DNA of 64,000 nucleotides, taken from assembly GCA_022225965.2 (NCBI GenBank), contig JAKJXP020000094.1, positions 1 through 64,000 on the forward strand. Direction: 5' to 3'. Of the stretch, positions 1-10,171 are shown in pieces. The DNA is from Diatrype stigma (lineage: Eukaryota > Ascomycota > Sordariomycetes > Xylariales > Diatrypaceae). The notes under the pieces are model-generated. The model searched no databases, had not been told where the DNA came from, and worked only from the letters and a program-made list of their open reading frames with translations. The position numbers and the translations under genes are program-made. How positions within the stretch are numbered: position 1 is the stretch's first letter; each line of letters begins with the position of its first letter.

Positions 1-2047
1 CCCCCCCCCCCCGCAACAGGAGAGGAGAATCCAAACTCACACTAGCAGGCGTCCACTCATCATCCACCAGCGCAACGCCGCTGATGATCTCCAGGCCCGA
101 CAGGCCGGCCTTGCGGCCAACGGCGACGAGGTCCTTGAGGACGGCGTCGCGGACCTTGGGGTGGGTGTGTATGCTGTGGGCGTTGCCGTCGACGCCGACG
201 GACTTGGCCAGCTCGGCGAGGGGCTTCTCGTTGGGAGCGACGATGGCGACGGCGCGGGGGTGGGAGCTGTCGCCGTAGACCATGAGGTTGGCGACGTAGG
301 CGCTGCCGCGGTAGATGGCCTCGAGCTTCTCGAGGGCGATGTACTCGCCGCCGAGCATCTTGACAAGATTCTTCACGCGGTCGATGACCTTGACGTGGCC
401 GACGGCGTCGATCTCGCCGATGTCGCCCGTCTTGAACCAGCCGTCGGGCGTGAAGGCCTTGGCCGTCTCCTCCTCGTTCTGGTAGTACTCCTTCGCGACG
501 GCCTTTCCGCGCAGCCAGATCTCGCCCTGCGGCGGCGTGGCCTCGGCGTCGTAGCCGATATCCGGCAGGCTGACCAGCTTGATCTCGAGCGCGGGCGGCA
601 CGGGCCCGATGGCGTGCGGCGTCCACTGCAGTGGCGAGCCGAGCGCGCCCGTCGCGCACGTCTCCGTCAGCCCGTAGCCCGTGATCATCGGCGCGATCAC
701 CATGCTGACGAAGTGGAGCGTGCCGTCCGAGATGCCGCTACCGCCGTTGAAGAGGAAGCGCACCCGGCCGCCCGTCATCTCGCGCACCTTGTTGAACACG
801 AGAGCGTCCAGGAGCCCCGTGCCGGGCAGGCCCAGCAACACCAGCAGGGATTTCAGATTGTAGGCGCCCCAGAAGAGGTTCTTGGTAATCATGCCGCCCG
901 AGTTGACGCGCGCCTCCACGCCCTTCTTGATGGTCTCCCAGATCTGCGGCACGCCGGCCATGATGGTGGGCGCGAGCTCGCGCATGTCGCCGGCGCAATT
1001 TTTCATGGACGTATCGGAGAGCGTGCGCGGCGAGCCGTACCCGAGCGTGGCGCCGATGAGGATGACGAGATTCTCTAAAGCCATCTCCAGAATGTGGGCG
1101 AGAGGTAGGTACGCGAGGACGACATCGCGAGACGAGACGGCCTCGGCGACCGTCGTCCACAGGGCTGTGACACCCGCGACGAGGCCTTCATGGGTTATGG
1201 GCACTCCCTTCGGGGTACCTGAGGATCCTGATGTGTACATGATACAGCAGAGGTCGGTCGCCTGGGGCGGGACGGGCGGGACAGGGTTCTCCTCGCCGAG
1301 CTTGAGGAGCTCGGAGACGGACAGGACGGTCAACTGCGGATGTGTAGACTTGAACTTCTCTAGCTCTTCGTCGGAAGCGGGTATATGCGAGTCGTCATTG
1401 TATATAAGGAACTTGACGTCCTGGGCATTCTGGAGCGGCTTGCTTGCTGTCTTGAACAGATGGGGGTCGGTGTACATAGCCTTCGCGTTGGTTTGTGTGA
1501 GGGAATACTCGACGGCGTCGGAACCTAGGGTATCGTAGGCGGTAGCAATGGTGATGGATTGCGATGAGGCGCCATGGTGCATGAACTGCCAGTTTGCGCT
1601 CGTGGTAGCGAATATGTGCAGCCTGTCGGCCGGCTCCAACCCCAGCTTCCTCAGGCCAGCACCTATACTCAAAGCACGGGTCTCGAACTCCTTGTGAGTG
1701 ATGAACTCGAACGGGGACAGCTCGAAGTACGTCCACTCCTTCTCAACCTCCTTCTTGACGCCATCGATCACTTTCGGGATCTTCTTCTTCTCGGTGTGCG
1801 TCTTGATGAGCTTGCGGGTGCCTATGGCCTTATTGTCGCCGTACTTCTTAGCGCTATTGGTGATGATGTCGAATAGGGTTGCGATGTTAGGTTCAGGGCG
1901 GTCGATCAAGCCGTCTTTCGCCTTAAAGTGTCTGTACGGTTTCGTTTCACCTTCAACCTTGGGTGCATCGGCTACCTCCACCATGAAGGGTGGTTTTTGT
2001 ACCATGTGCAACGGCGTGACGCCTTCAAGTTGTGTCGGGAGAGACAT
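1..2047 (-). CDS. faa1: Long-chain fatty acid-CoA ligase (Faa1/Faa4-like), 3' end missing
   Basis: This enzyme activates long-chain fatty acids to acyl-CoA using ATP, for lipid synthesis and beta-oxidation. One open frame runs from the ATG at 2045-2047 down to 41 (669 codons). There the code reads W-T-P-A-S and meets a GTGAGT donor at 40-35, so bases 1-40 are intron and the last roughly 30 residues lie outside the window. The AMP-binding P-loop YTSGSSGTPKG is at about residues 271-281. The acyl-CoA synthetase signature GWFKTGD is near residue 535, and the GYGLTET segment lies between them. Length and the N-terminal extension fit the fungal Faa1/Faa4 group rather than peroxisomal or very-long-chain types. 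The intron at the edge holds a 12-base C run. I am sure of the family; which paralogue it is (Faa1 or Faa4) is inference. Confidence 0.93.
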   Translation of the reverse strand, partial: MSLPTQLEGVTPLHMVQKPPFMVEVADAPKVEGETKPYRHFKAKDGLIDRPEPNIATLFDIITNSAKKYGDNKAIGTRKLIKTHTEKKKIPKVIDGVKKEVEKEWTYFELSPFEFITHKEFETRALSIGAGLRKLGLEPADRLHIFATTSANWQFMHHGASSQSITIATAYDTLGSDAVEYSLTQTNAKAMYTDPHLFKTASKPLQNAQDVKFLIYNDDSHIPASDEELEKFKSTHPQLTVLSVSELLKLGEENPVPPVPPQATDLCCIMYTSGSSGTPKGVPITHEGLVAGVTALWTTVAEAVSSRDVVLAYLPLAHILEMALENLVILIGATLGYGSPRTLSDTSMKNCAGDMRELAPTIMAGVPQIWETIKKGVEARVNSGGMITKNLFWGAYNLKSLLVLLGLPGTGLLDALVFNKVREMTGGRVRFLFNGGSGISDGTLHFVSMVIAPMITGYGLTETCATGALGSPLQWTPHAIGPVPPALEIKLVSLPDIGYDAEATPPQGEIWLRGKAVAKEYYQNEEETAKAFTPDGWFKTGDIGEIDAVGHVKVIDRVKNLVKMLGGEYIALEKLEAIYRGSAYVANLMVYGDSSHPRAVAIVAPNEKPLAELAKSVGVDGNAHSIHTHPKVRDAVLKDLVAVGRKAGLSGLEIISGVALVDDEWTPASVSLDSPLLLRGGG

Positions 2048-3490
2048 GACTGGCTACCTGGGTGTTGTCTCGGTTTGGCTGTCGTATAGAGGATTAATTA
2101 TGTATACTTATTAACTATGTATAATTATTTTGCAAGAGCCAGCAATGGCTGGAGGAAGAAGAAGTAGGATAGCGACGAGACCTAGTAGAAGAGCGAGGCA
2201 ATATGCAGTCCAGAAGTAGGGAGTATCCGGTCTACAGGTCTGAGTGCAGCAGGTCGGGGTGATGGAGTCGTAGAATATTCGTATCCAAGCTAGAGATCCA
2301 AGCTACCTCCCAGTACTACGTAGCACTACGTCGTTGCCGGCGCTGGGTGGAAGCTCTGGGATTTCGCTGTCGCTGTAGTTACGTCACTCGGCGCTTTTAC
2401 AGTTGGTAGGTACTTCCGCACCTACTACCTCTATCCTGCTCTATCTTATGTAACGATGTATGTAGGTATGTACCTATCTGTTTACCTTTAATGCCGCCGT
2501 TGTGAAGCGACGCTAACCATCACCGAATAGGGAAGTGGGTAGTACCTATTAAGTAAGGCCAGTAGGTAATCAAAGCTTGGTATCCTTTCGTTTGTGCCTT
2601 GAACACTTTAGCGACCAGTGATTGGTTGGTTGGTTCAATATTGAGGTTGAGTCAAGCTCTGACATTTAAGTATAACTCTTATTTACTTCGTACTATAGTG
2701 CTGTTTGCTTCATAGCCAATCCGGTGGATAATGGTTTATAATTCATCACGCAGAATACATAGTAAGTAGTTGTGCTCGGGAAGCCGTGATGGCTGCTGAT
2801 GAGCGGATCCCCTGATGAGATCGTCCGAGAGAAATAAAAACAAAAATAAAAAATAAAAAATAAAAAATATCGGAGCCGGACAGAGCGGGACCGACACAAT
2901 TATTTCCCTATTTCCTTCCTACTCGGGCAATTTAGCCGTGAAGTTGTCTTCGGAAACCCACCCGAGATCTGATCCAGGACTCTAAGCCAGGGCCCCTGGG
3001 ATGCCGAGGACCTAGGACCTGTCATCTCGGGTCGACTATCTGTTGTTTGTTGTTTGGTTGTTTTGCGTTAAATGGACCCAACTCGATGTAACCTACCGCA
3101 GGCTCATGAAGCCTCGGCATACGATGATTCGCCTCGGTCACTCCTGATACCTCCATATTTAGTTATATTGCGTCGCTATTCGCTTCTTCTCGCCCTTTCC
3201 ACGTTACTGACGCTAGCCTTGCAGGTATGTCCATATGTGACTAAATACATGGTGTTGACGCATGGCGCATATGACGCATACCGCATGCAAGCAAGCTGGT
3301 AAGACAGAACGACTGTTTGGTTGGTCAAGCATATGGTCGTGAAGACTCGCTCACGTACCATCTCGAAATGTACTGAGCATCAACCTCAGCCGGTGGTGCT
3401 TTGAAGTTATGTTCTACACACCCCACATACCCCCTCATCGAAGGAATGGCGATGGGAGCCCAGTCGACCGAGCGCGACATAGGATCAAAG
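2048..3490. other. Intergenic: upstream region of the acyl-CoA ligase
   Basis: No credible gene is seen here. The first few hundred bases should hold the leader and promoter of the ligase. The rest is low-complexity AT-rich DNA with scattered GTAGGTA-type short repeats and one A-rich microsatellite at 2831-2870. The short open frames on both strands show no domain and no conserved-looking composition. Confidence 0.5.
2831..2870. repeat. A-rich AAAAAT microsatellite
   Basis: About forty bases of A runs separated by single T or C, with a loose 7-base AAAAAAT period. It is ordinary simple sequence between genes. Confidence 0.8.
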
Positions 3491-3496
3491 GTCGCC

Positions 3497-4085
3497 CTCA
3501 TCTTAGCTGCCCCAGGGGCATCCAGAACTAGACCTGTCCCGACCCAGCTTCAACGGAGTGAAACAATATAAAGGTGAGGGACGACTTTCCGCTGCCTGTT
3601 CGTCCGACCACACTGATCCGTTGGCCTGGCTCGTTCTCGAAAGTAAGGCCTTTGGGCATGGACGGGAGGCCTGGCACATATGCAGCCTCCGGCCCTTCCA
3701 CCTGCCTCTGGCCACGCGAAGGCCAACCCGGTGGTGGTTCGATACCACGCCAGAGCGGTCTTCGGTCGGCATATCTGTGAACTCGACAATACGCTCGGTG
3801 AAATTCATGCCCAAACCCATGGTAGAGTATTGGAACGACAAGCTCAACGGAAACTCAGCCAGGGCAGCGTCGGTGTTTAGCCTAGCGGAAACTCCAGTCG
3901 CTACGGCAAAGGCAAAGCCCGCCGCAATTGTGCCCATGCGGAAAGGCATCCTTCGCTGCGCCAGCCAGAGATTTGGAGTAGACCGGGCGTACTCATCCAG
4001 CTTTCTATGCAGGCGTGTCTGATACTCTCTAGCTTTCTGAAAGGAGCGAGTCGTAACCAGTCCGACCAAACTCGAGCTATGGTGT
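3497..4085 (-). pseudogene. Fragment of an ABCC-type multidrug/bile-acid ABC transporter
   Basis: Only the border between the second membrane domain and the second nucleotide-binding domain of a full-size ABCC exporter remains, about 190 residues of a usual 1400-1500. The frame up to about 3740 carries the ABCC linker (SSSLVGLVTTRSFQKA, then NFTERIVEFTDMPTE). The reading then has to shift frame near 3735-3745. The next frame reads IEPPPGWPSRGQ, a PGQRISVVGRTGSGKSS Walker A, and stops at a TAG near 3535. The rest of the NBD (ABC signature, Walker B) and all upstream membrane segments are missing. A frameshift, an early stop and the truncation make a working protein impossible, so I call it a relic. 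The family assignment rests on the Walker A and linker context. Confidence 0.82.
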
Positions 4086-4089
4086 TCGA

Positions 4090-4785
4090 AAAGGGGCGAT
4101 TGCGTAGTGGCCCTTAAACGTTTGGTCTCTCATATAGATCAAAATTGTGATGTGTAAGGTACAGCGTCCCTGAATAACAATGCCAGAGTTTTGGACAGCC
4201 ATCAGTGTATTGTGTAACGAGCTGGCCGTCCGCTTGGCTGTCCTCGTTTGCGTAGATGTGCGGTGGCGGTAGGTGCCTGTACTCGAACCCATATTGGCAG
4301 ACACACAGACTGGCGAGAGTGACTGATCCAGATGCTGCATAGACTGAGTCTGGGATATCTAACTTAGCCAGGAATGAAAAGCTCCAGCTAGGTTCAAAAT
4401 GGCAGTAACGTTATTCATGTTACGAAGTCGACGGATGGTAGCTAAAGGTTATAGGCATCGTAGCTATGATCCAACCTCTGTCTTACATACTACAAGTCGC
4501 ATCTCCATCACAGTGCTATACTAGATGACTATTACATATTAAAAGCCGCTCTTTTAATTACACAGGCATCGTCAAGCTTAATAAAGATGGAAGTGACATG
4601 TTGCTAGACGGCGTTACTAGTGAACTGAACGTATTAGGAATTGGGATGGCCCAAGTAGCCAGAATAGACATCTTAGAGCCTGAATGCTCCAGGGGTACAA
4701 CACGTTGCTCGCATAGCATATGTCAACCTAGTCAAAATCCACGAACGTATTTCTAAACACAAAGCTTTCTGTAGTCTGTCAGCCC
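4090..4785. other. Intergenic, nothing recognised
   Basis: There are only short open frames without domain character. The DNA is moderately AT-rich and holds no tRNA-like or repeat structure that I can see. Confidence 0.4.
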
Positions 4786-5094
4786 CTATTTCTCCCAGTA
4801 CTCATCACCTTGGTTGCGGCAAGTGCTAACAACGCAGTAGAAGCCACCACCGGCATTTTTTACGTTAGGAGAGGGTATATTTGCATGGCTACTAGGTACT
4901 GTCGCCAGAGCTGATCCACAGGTTGGAAGAGCCTGTTCTGACTTTGTACTGTGATTTTAAGTTAACAATGAACCGTCCGAGTGGGGAAAGGGACACTTCC
5001 CGCAGTATGCGAGATCTTCTGCCAAATATAGAAAGTATCCCCAGGGCCACCCTTCCACTTGTACTTGTTGCCCGTTTGCGACTTTGAGCCATGC
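4786..5094 (-). pseudogene. Small cysteine-containing frame broken by one TAA
   Basis: One continuous minus-strand frame follows a plausible 3' splice site (CTAAC branch, TACTAG acceptor at 5097-5095) and ends at TAG 4786-4788. It is interrupted only by TAA at 4957-4959. The conceptual peptide is about 100 residues with paired cysteines (CGKC, then CVVSTC close to the end) and an aromatic-rich stretch (GWPWGYFLYLAEDLAYC). This resembles a small cysteine-rich fungal protein. I see no upstream exon with a convincing signal peptide. The TAA could be a CAA changed by C-to-T at a CpA, as RIP does. I do not recognise the family. It may instead be a chance frame. Confidence 0.3.
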
Positions 5095-5750
5095 CTAGTA
5101 TGCAGTTTCGTGTTAGTCTTAATACACCACGATAGTTCGTGTCCTCATGGTCTACCGTCGTGGACCAGATTGTAAACACCAAGAAAGATCTTCGTAAAAG
5201 GATAGAAATAGTACGTGAACATAGCTCCGTGCCTACCCCATGGAAACAGTAGTGTAGTGTCATAGAATATATCACATCACGATGACAAAACAGCTGCTAG
5301 ATAGGGGATAGGTACAGATGCAAATAACTCTCGAGCCTATGGAAGCTATCAGGGGAGAAACAGCTCCTTATGTAACCGTAGAAGCTTCCACTAGTGCATG
5401 TATGGGATCTATAATCCATTCCTATAAACACCCTCGTATTTTATACCTTGATAGGTGGCATGACAGCTTGGATGCTTGATGCTTCATAGTATGTTTGACG
5501 ACATCTTTTCTATCAGAAACCCTGTTCCACGTGACCTTGTCAATATTGCAACTGTGCTTGAGCAACCCATACCAGGTCAGCTACGTATCTATACCCCTAA
5601 TACGGTTCATTGTGATGGTCGTGTATGTCTTGTGTGCCTGACCAATTCTGAGATGACCCGCTCAGGTCGAACAATCCCCTGTTTCTACCAAACCGACCGG
5701 TGATATGTGATCACATCTGCCAAGCATAAACGGTCGTTGAGCTAGTATTA
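5095..5750. other. Intergenic, nothing recognised
   Basis: This sequence lies upstream of the broken cysteine frame and before the first inverted-repeat element. It might hold a lost first exon of that frame, but I could not support one. Confidence 0.35.
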
Positions 5751-6390
5751 CTCGTCAGGGCTCTAATCGCCTTCTGACCCACAATTTAACGGCTTCGCCA
5801 TTGGGGTCAGGGACAAGCTAAATGTAATGTAAAAGGTAAATGTAAAATTCTTTACATAATTCCCCATACAAATTAGGTGCAACTTGATGTAATCCACCTT
5901 GTATTAATATTGCCTTATACATTAATATTGTCCGCCCGTATAAGTCGAATTATGGAATAAAGCAGTACGACTTTTCACCACTCCCTACCTACAGCACCTA
6001 CAGCACCTACAGCACCTACAGCACCTACAGCACCTACAGCACCTACAGCACCTACAGCACCTACAGCACTTACAGCACCTATCAGCCCTTACAGCGCTTA
6101 TTACTATGAGTTTTTATCGTAAATTGCTCATAATGCTTTATATAAATTATGCGGCGGCTAAATAATGCTTTACATAAGTTACGCGATAACTAGGTAATAA
6201 AAAATAGCCTTATGCATTAATGCGGGCAATTATAATATACAATGCTACCTTTATTTTAAGTAAGAACGCATATAAATTATAAGTAACAAAGAATTTTACA
6301 TTTAGCTTTTGCATTACATTTAGTTTGTCCTTAACTATATCCGCGAAGCGGGCAAAATGTGGATCAGAATGCGTTTGGAGCCCTGACAAG
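5751..6390. mobile_element. TA-flanked inverted-repeat element, copy A (MITE-like)
   Basis: The element starts CTCGTCAGGGCTC at 5751 and ends with the imperfect inverse GAGCCCTGACAAG at 6390. TA lies on both sides (5749-5750 and 6391-6392). The inverted similarity reaches about 100 bases inward at each end (GACCCAC and CTAAATGTAA blocks are seen on both). The interior is very AT-rich, has no coding frame, and carries a 9-base minisatellite. Terminal repeats plus TA duplication fit a non-autonomous Tc1/mariner-type element. Copy B next door is clearly related, with the same ends and the same interior TTAATAT...TATACATTAATAT motif. Confidence 0.8.
5986..6080. repeat. 9-base minisatellite (CAGCACCTA)n
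   Basis: About ten head-to-tail copies of a 9-base unit, almost perfect, decaying at the right end (CAGCACTTA, then irregular). It lies inside inverted-repeat element A and is absent from copy B, so it expanded after the copies separated or was lost from B. Confidence 0.93.
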
Positions 6391-6456
6391 TAGTGCATAA
6401 CCCTTACCATGAAACATTTAAGAGAATAAATGCATGCTTATTATTTATTAATAGTA

Positions 6457-7027
6457 CTCGTTAAGGCTTTAAACGCCTTTTGACCCACATTTTGCCCGCT
6501 TCGCGGATGTGGTTAGGTATTTTCATTTTGTTACGAATCTTTATTTTGTAAAGTTATTTACATAATTTCTTATATAAATTAAGTATAACCTTATATACTT
6601 CACCATTTATTAATATAGCCGTATACATTAATATAAGGCACTTATATATAAGCCTTTTATAATAAATTATCGAATAAAACAATACGGCTTTAATACGTAT
6701 AATTATTAATACCTATAATTAGCACCTTTAACCGCTATAATTACTTCCGAGCCTTATAATTATCGTATATCTCAGGTTATTCCGGAAAGCAGCAATTGCT
6801 TATAAGCATTGTCAAAATTTTCGTCGGGGCCGGTCCGGCTTCATTTTGATGCATCTATGCGGAACATTGCAATACGGTGCGCTACATATTTTTTGGGTGG
6901 GAACGCATATAAATTATATGTACTGATTAATGTGACAAAATGAAGATTCGTGACAAAGTAAAAGTCCCTGACTACATCCGCGAAGCGGGCAAAATGTGGG
7001 TCAGAAGGCGTTTAGAGCCCTGACGAG
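6457..7027. mobile_element. TA-flanked inverted-repeat element, copy B (MITE-like)
   Basis: Left end CTCGTTAAGGCTTTAAACGCC at 6457 and right end GGCGTTTAGAGCCCTGACGAG at 7027 are inverted, with TA at 6455-6456 and 7028-7029. The arms continue through TTTTGCCCGCTTCGCGGAT and its inverse, and through a TTTTGTTACGAATCTT-like block, giving arms of roughly 100 bases. There is no coding capacity and the interior is AT-rich. The ends match copy A only 66 bases away, so the two are members of one family, possibly inserted as neighbours or made by local duplication. Confidence 0.82.
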
Positions 7028-7226
7028 TAATTGACAATATAAGCTATAGGCTATAAGCTCGACTACGCGATTGCAAGAGGACTGGGACTTCCAAAGACCT
7101 GGTAATGATCACCACCCATGAGCTACAGTGGCAAGAGCGATAAGCTCTTGGTTTTGCTGAAATAGCAAAGCGATACCAGCTCATGAACTCTTGGCTTTGG
7201 TGAAACAGTAGCAGACCGATACCAGC

Positions 7227-8999
7227 TCACAAGATCTGGAGGTTGTAGTACTTCTGGTGGTTAGCTTGCTTGTTGACGGCCCACTCGCCGCGTCTCTGAG
7301 CTTTCTGCTCCTGCTTCCGACTTCTGTCTTCCATCCGCCGAACTTCATTCTTCTTTTGCTCTGTGACTCCCAACATGCCCGTGCCACCATTGGCTCGGGT
7401 GACCAGAGCCCCGTTGCCTCGACGACCTCGGCGGTCGGCCACTTGGTCATCATCTCCGTCGACATCCATGCCATTCTCAGCATTCTCTGCGGCCTCGATA
7501 GCCAACCTCTCACGCTCTTGCGGGGAAGGATGGCTGTGGAGGTTCTGGCGCCAATATCTCGCCAGGGATCGATGTCCGACAGCGCGACCTGAAGGCAGGT
7601 GCAGCTCAGTTTCATCGTAGTAAATGGCACGATGCTTATGGGCATGCGAATGCCAGCCGTCCTTTTGGTGATGGTGGCGAGATTCATGAGAGTGAGGGTG
7701 CTTCTCAGATCGGTCGTACTGATGAAGATGAGGGTCAACCGGGATGGCTTTTAGGTCCTCCGAGTCGCATGAAGAAACATCGCTATCAGTCTCCCAGGCT
7801 TCATCTTCCATGATTTCATCACCATCCTCTCCAACGGCTTTAGACGGACGTTTCGCTCCAAGCTTAGCACCGCCGTTTTGCTTGTCGCCATCACCAGATT
7901 CGTCATCTGTCTCTTCACCGTCGGAATAAGTGCCTCGGAAATCGTAATATTCGCCAATCTCAAGTTGCTCCTCCTCTGAGTCGAAAGGAATTCTGCAATG
8001 ACCCTTGTCACGCATATGGGTTTGGACTGCCTGAGCAGTCGACTTGTATTTTCCACAATACAAGCATTCATGGTATTCGTGGATATGTTGCTGTAACGCA
8101 CCAATCAGACCATCTTGGTCCACTAGGTACTGCTTCTCGGGAATGAACATGCTGTGGATGCGTTCCATATGAACCACGTTAAGTGGAACGGTGGGTGATT
8201 CATAATTGCAGAAAAGGCACGACTTTAATGTGACCTTCGGCGCAGAGGTGGATGTATTTGACTTGTCTTCAGGGCCAGCGGCGGAGATGGGATCTTCTGT
8301 CTTCTGCTCTCCCTCGGCTAACGGATCAGGATTCGAGGGGCGCTTGACAGGCGAGGGTATCTCAGGATGATCCTTTATGTTGGTCTTCTGAAGTCCCTCG
8401 ACAACTTCATTGAACTCCTCTTCGGCATCAGAGTCGACCTCTCCCTCGACGGGCAGAGGATCGCCGAGAGAGAATGTTGAGCTCATGACTGACTTCACCT
8501 CGTCATCTGGGAGACCTCCCTGTTTGCGCTGTGATGCGGCCTCCTTGGCCTTGTGCTTCTGGCTCGAGATGTGATTCCGGTAGGAGTTCTCGCTGTAGTA
8601 AGTTCGTTGACATACGTCACAAGCCTGGTGAAAGCTAGCTCGATCGGCCTCGGCGCTGGTAGTAGCACGGGCTTGTAGGACCTTTTCACTGAAAACTTCG
8701 GACGAGATGGGTGGAAGTGATGCGACGCGACGTTTGAGGTTGTATCGGCTATAATTCAACCAAGGTTAGATTACCAGATTCTGCATTTTCTATATCCAAG
8801 TGGACCAAACAAGGACAATTCAACGTGTAGGGAAAGCATGAACTTACTGCCAATCGCCCTTCATGTGGCCTTTCTGAGTATCGGCAAAGCGAAAGGCTAC
8901 CTGACAGGTATTGCATGTGAATTGGTGGGTCGACGGTGCAGGATCTTGTTTGCCGACAGGATCATTGCCTGATGACCGACTTCCTGCGACGGTAGCCAT
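7227..8999 (-). CDS. rei1: Cytoplasmic 60S subunit biogenesis factor Rei1-like C2H2 protein
   Basis: Rei1 acts late in cytoplasmic 60S ribosomal subunit maturation, in recycling of Arx1/Alb1. Exons are 8848-8999 and 7227-8748 (GTAAGT donor, TATAG acceptor, 99-base intron), giving 557 residues. The splice restores the run HMKGDWHRYNLKRRVASLPP, typical of the family. C2H2 fingers are seen at residues 27-51 (C29, C32), just after the splice (CDVCQRTYYSENSYRNH), at CLFCNYESPTVPLNVVH, and at CLYCGKYKSTAQAVQTHMRD. Between them are acidic serine-rich linkers, and the tail has a His-rich stretch and the basic NKQANHQK end. Length fits filamentous-fungal Rei1. The last residues (YYNLQIL) differ from the usual ending but nothing looks broken. 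Confidence 0.93.
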
Positions 9000-9795
9000 G
9001 TTTGCGGTTTGTAGAGTGATGGGATGTGAGGATGGATGAGTAGCAGTCGTTGCGGTAGAGGAACCAGCAGGTGGCTCTAAGTCCCTGGCAGTGGGAAGGT
9101 TGCCTTGTCCAAGTAAGTTCTTCTCTAGCGGCGCAAGTTACGAGAGGTTGCGAGAAGTTATGCGGAAGACTCAATGATGTGTTCTGCAGCAAGCCTTACA
9201 ATAGGGCTGGGCATAGTACGGAGATGAAGATAGGAATGTCGTCGAAGGTGCAGGGATTTTGTAAAACGTCACGAGGGGTTGTACCACATGGAAGTTGGTG
9301 GGAGGGATTTATTCGAATTCGTCAATTAGCAGTCGAACATTTTTGGTGGCGCTTTCGAGATTTTGGTGGGGTTGTTCAGTTCGACGTTCTTGCAGGTGTG
9401 TAGGGAGTATGTATGTACATACTACCTACCTACACCGACAACAGTTACCTCCCTAATAGCCAGTAAGTACAAGGCTCATGCCACTATCACAGCCGCTACC
9501 ACGGTCTAAGCTGACAAAATTACGTCAGGGTTCAAGGCCCCTCGCTGCCCCTTCTGTCCTTTCTACCCCTCTGCTGCCCTCTGGACAGAAGAGGCAGCCT
9601 TAACCTGAACGCTAACCAGTTTGAAGCGGAATATTCGCAAAGTAGGTCACGAAGTACTCAACAATGTACCAGTTTCAACGTTGCAATCTGAACAGCACCT
9701 ACGACGATAAGGATAAGATCATAAGCCCAGGTATTCTATAGGCATTGTACATAAGACATAAGACACAGGATCTTTATTGTCCCTTTTTGCGCAAT
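9000..9795. other. Intergenic upstream of rei1
   Basis: Promoter and leader of the minus-strand rei1 gene are expected at the left end. I see no other gene, tRNA or repeat apart from short GTATGTA/CCTACC steps near 9410-9440. Confidence 0.45.
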
Positions 9796-10128
9796 ATGCT
9801 GGACATGGAACCAGCCAAGCCCATCATTGAGCCTGTTGATCCAAGAGTTGCTAGTTACCTGTTCACCTGTTATATCTTAAGGTGTGACTCCAAGAATATC
9901 CTATATGTAGTAGCATACATCCAGGATATGTGTATGACCAATGCGGGTAGCTATATTGGGTGGCGACTTGCCAAAAATATGACTCAAAGCCAGATGAATT
10001 TATTGGCGGATATCTTGGCACTGGATGGTATATGTGCGACTGAAGTATTTTGTGACTGTATTTGCAAGAACTGCATGGCCAATTTCATTCGCGACAAGCT
10101 ACCGACCGGCAGGTATTTCCAGTCGTAG
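9796..10128 (+). CDS. Doubtful small open frame, 110 residues
   Basis: The frame from ATG 9796 to the stop at 10126-10128 is open and contains seven or more cysteines (for example CDCICKNC near the end) and a VASYLFTCYILRCDS segment. No signal peptide, domain or family is recognised. It sits just before an AT-rich transposon relic, which argues for accessory or decayed DNA. It may be chance. Confidence 0.2.
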   Translation: MLDMEPAKPIIEPVDPRVASYLFTCYILRCDSKNILYVVAYIQDMCMTNAGSYIGWRLAKNMTQSQMNLLADILALDGICATEVFCDCICKNCMANFIRDKLPTGRYFQS

Positions 10129-10171
10129 TTGGCTGGGGAGATGAGGATGCGGGGAATCATACATATATGTA

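Noticed and set aside
1..12. Poly-C start of the window as a contig-end or telomere signal
   Set aside because: It lies inside an intron of the ligase gene and is a simple homopolymer; nothing else suggests a chromosome end.
161..1078. A 305-codon plus-strand open frame over the acyl-CoA ligase
   Set aside because: It is antisense to a clear Faa1-like gene and only repeats Asp/Arg/Val-rich low-quality sequence, a usual effect of GC-rich third positions.
5986..6080. CRISPR-like array
   Set aside because: The units are 9 bases, directly adjacent, without spacers, in a fungal genome; it is a minisatellite.
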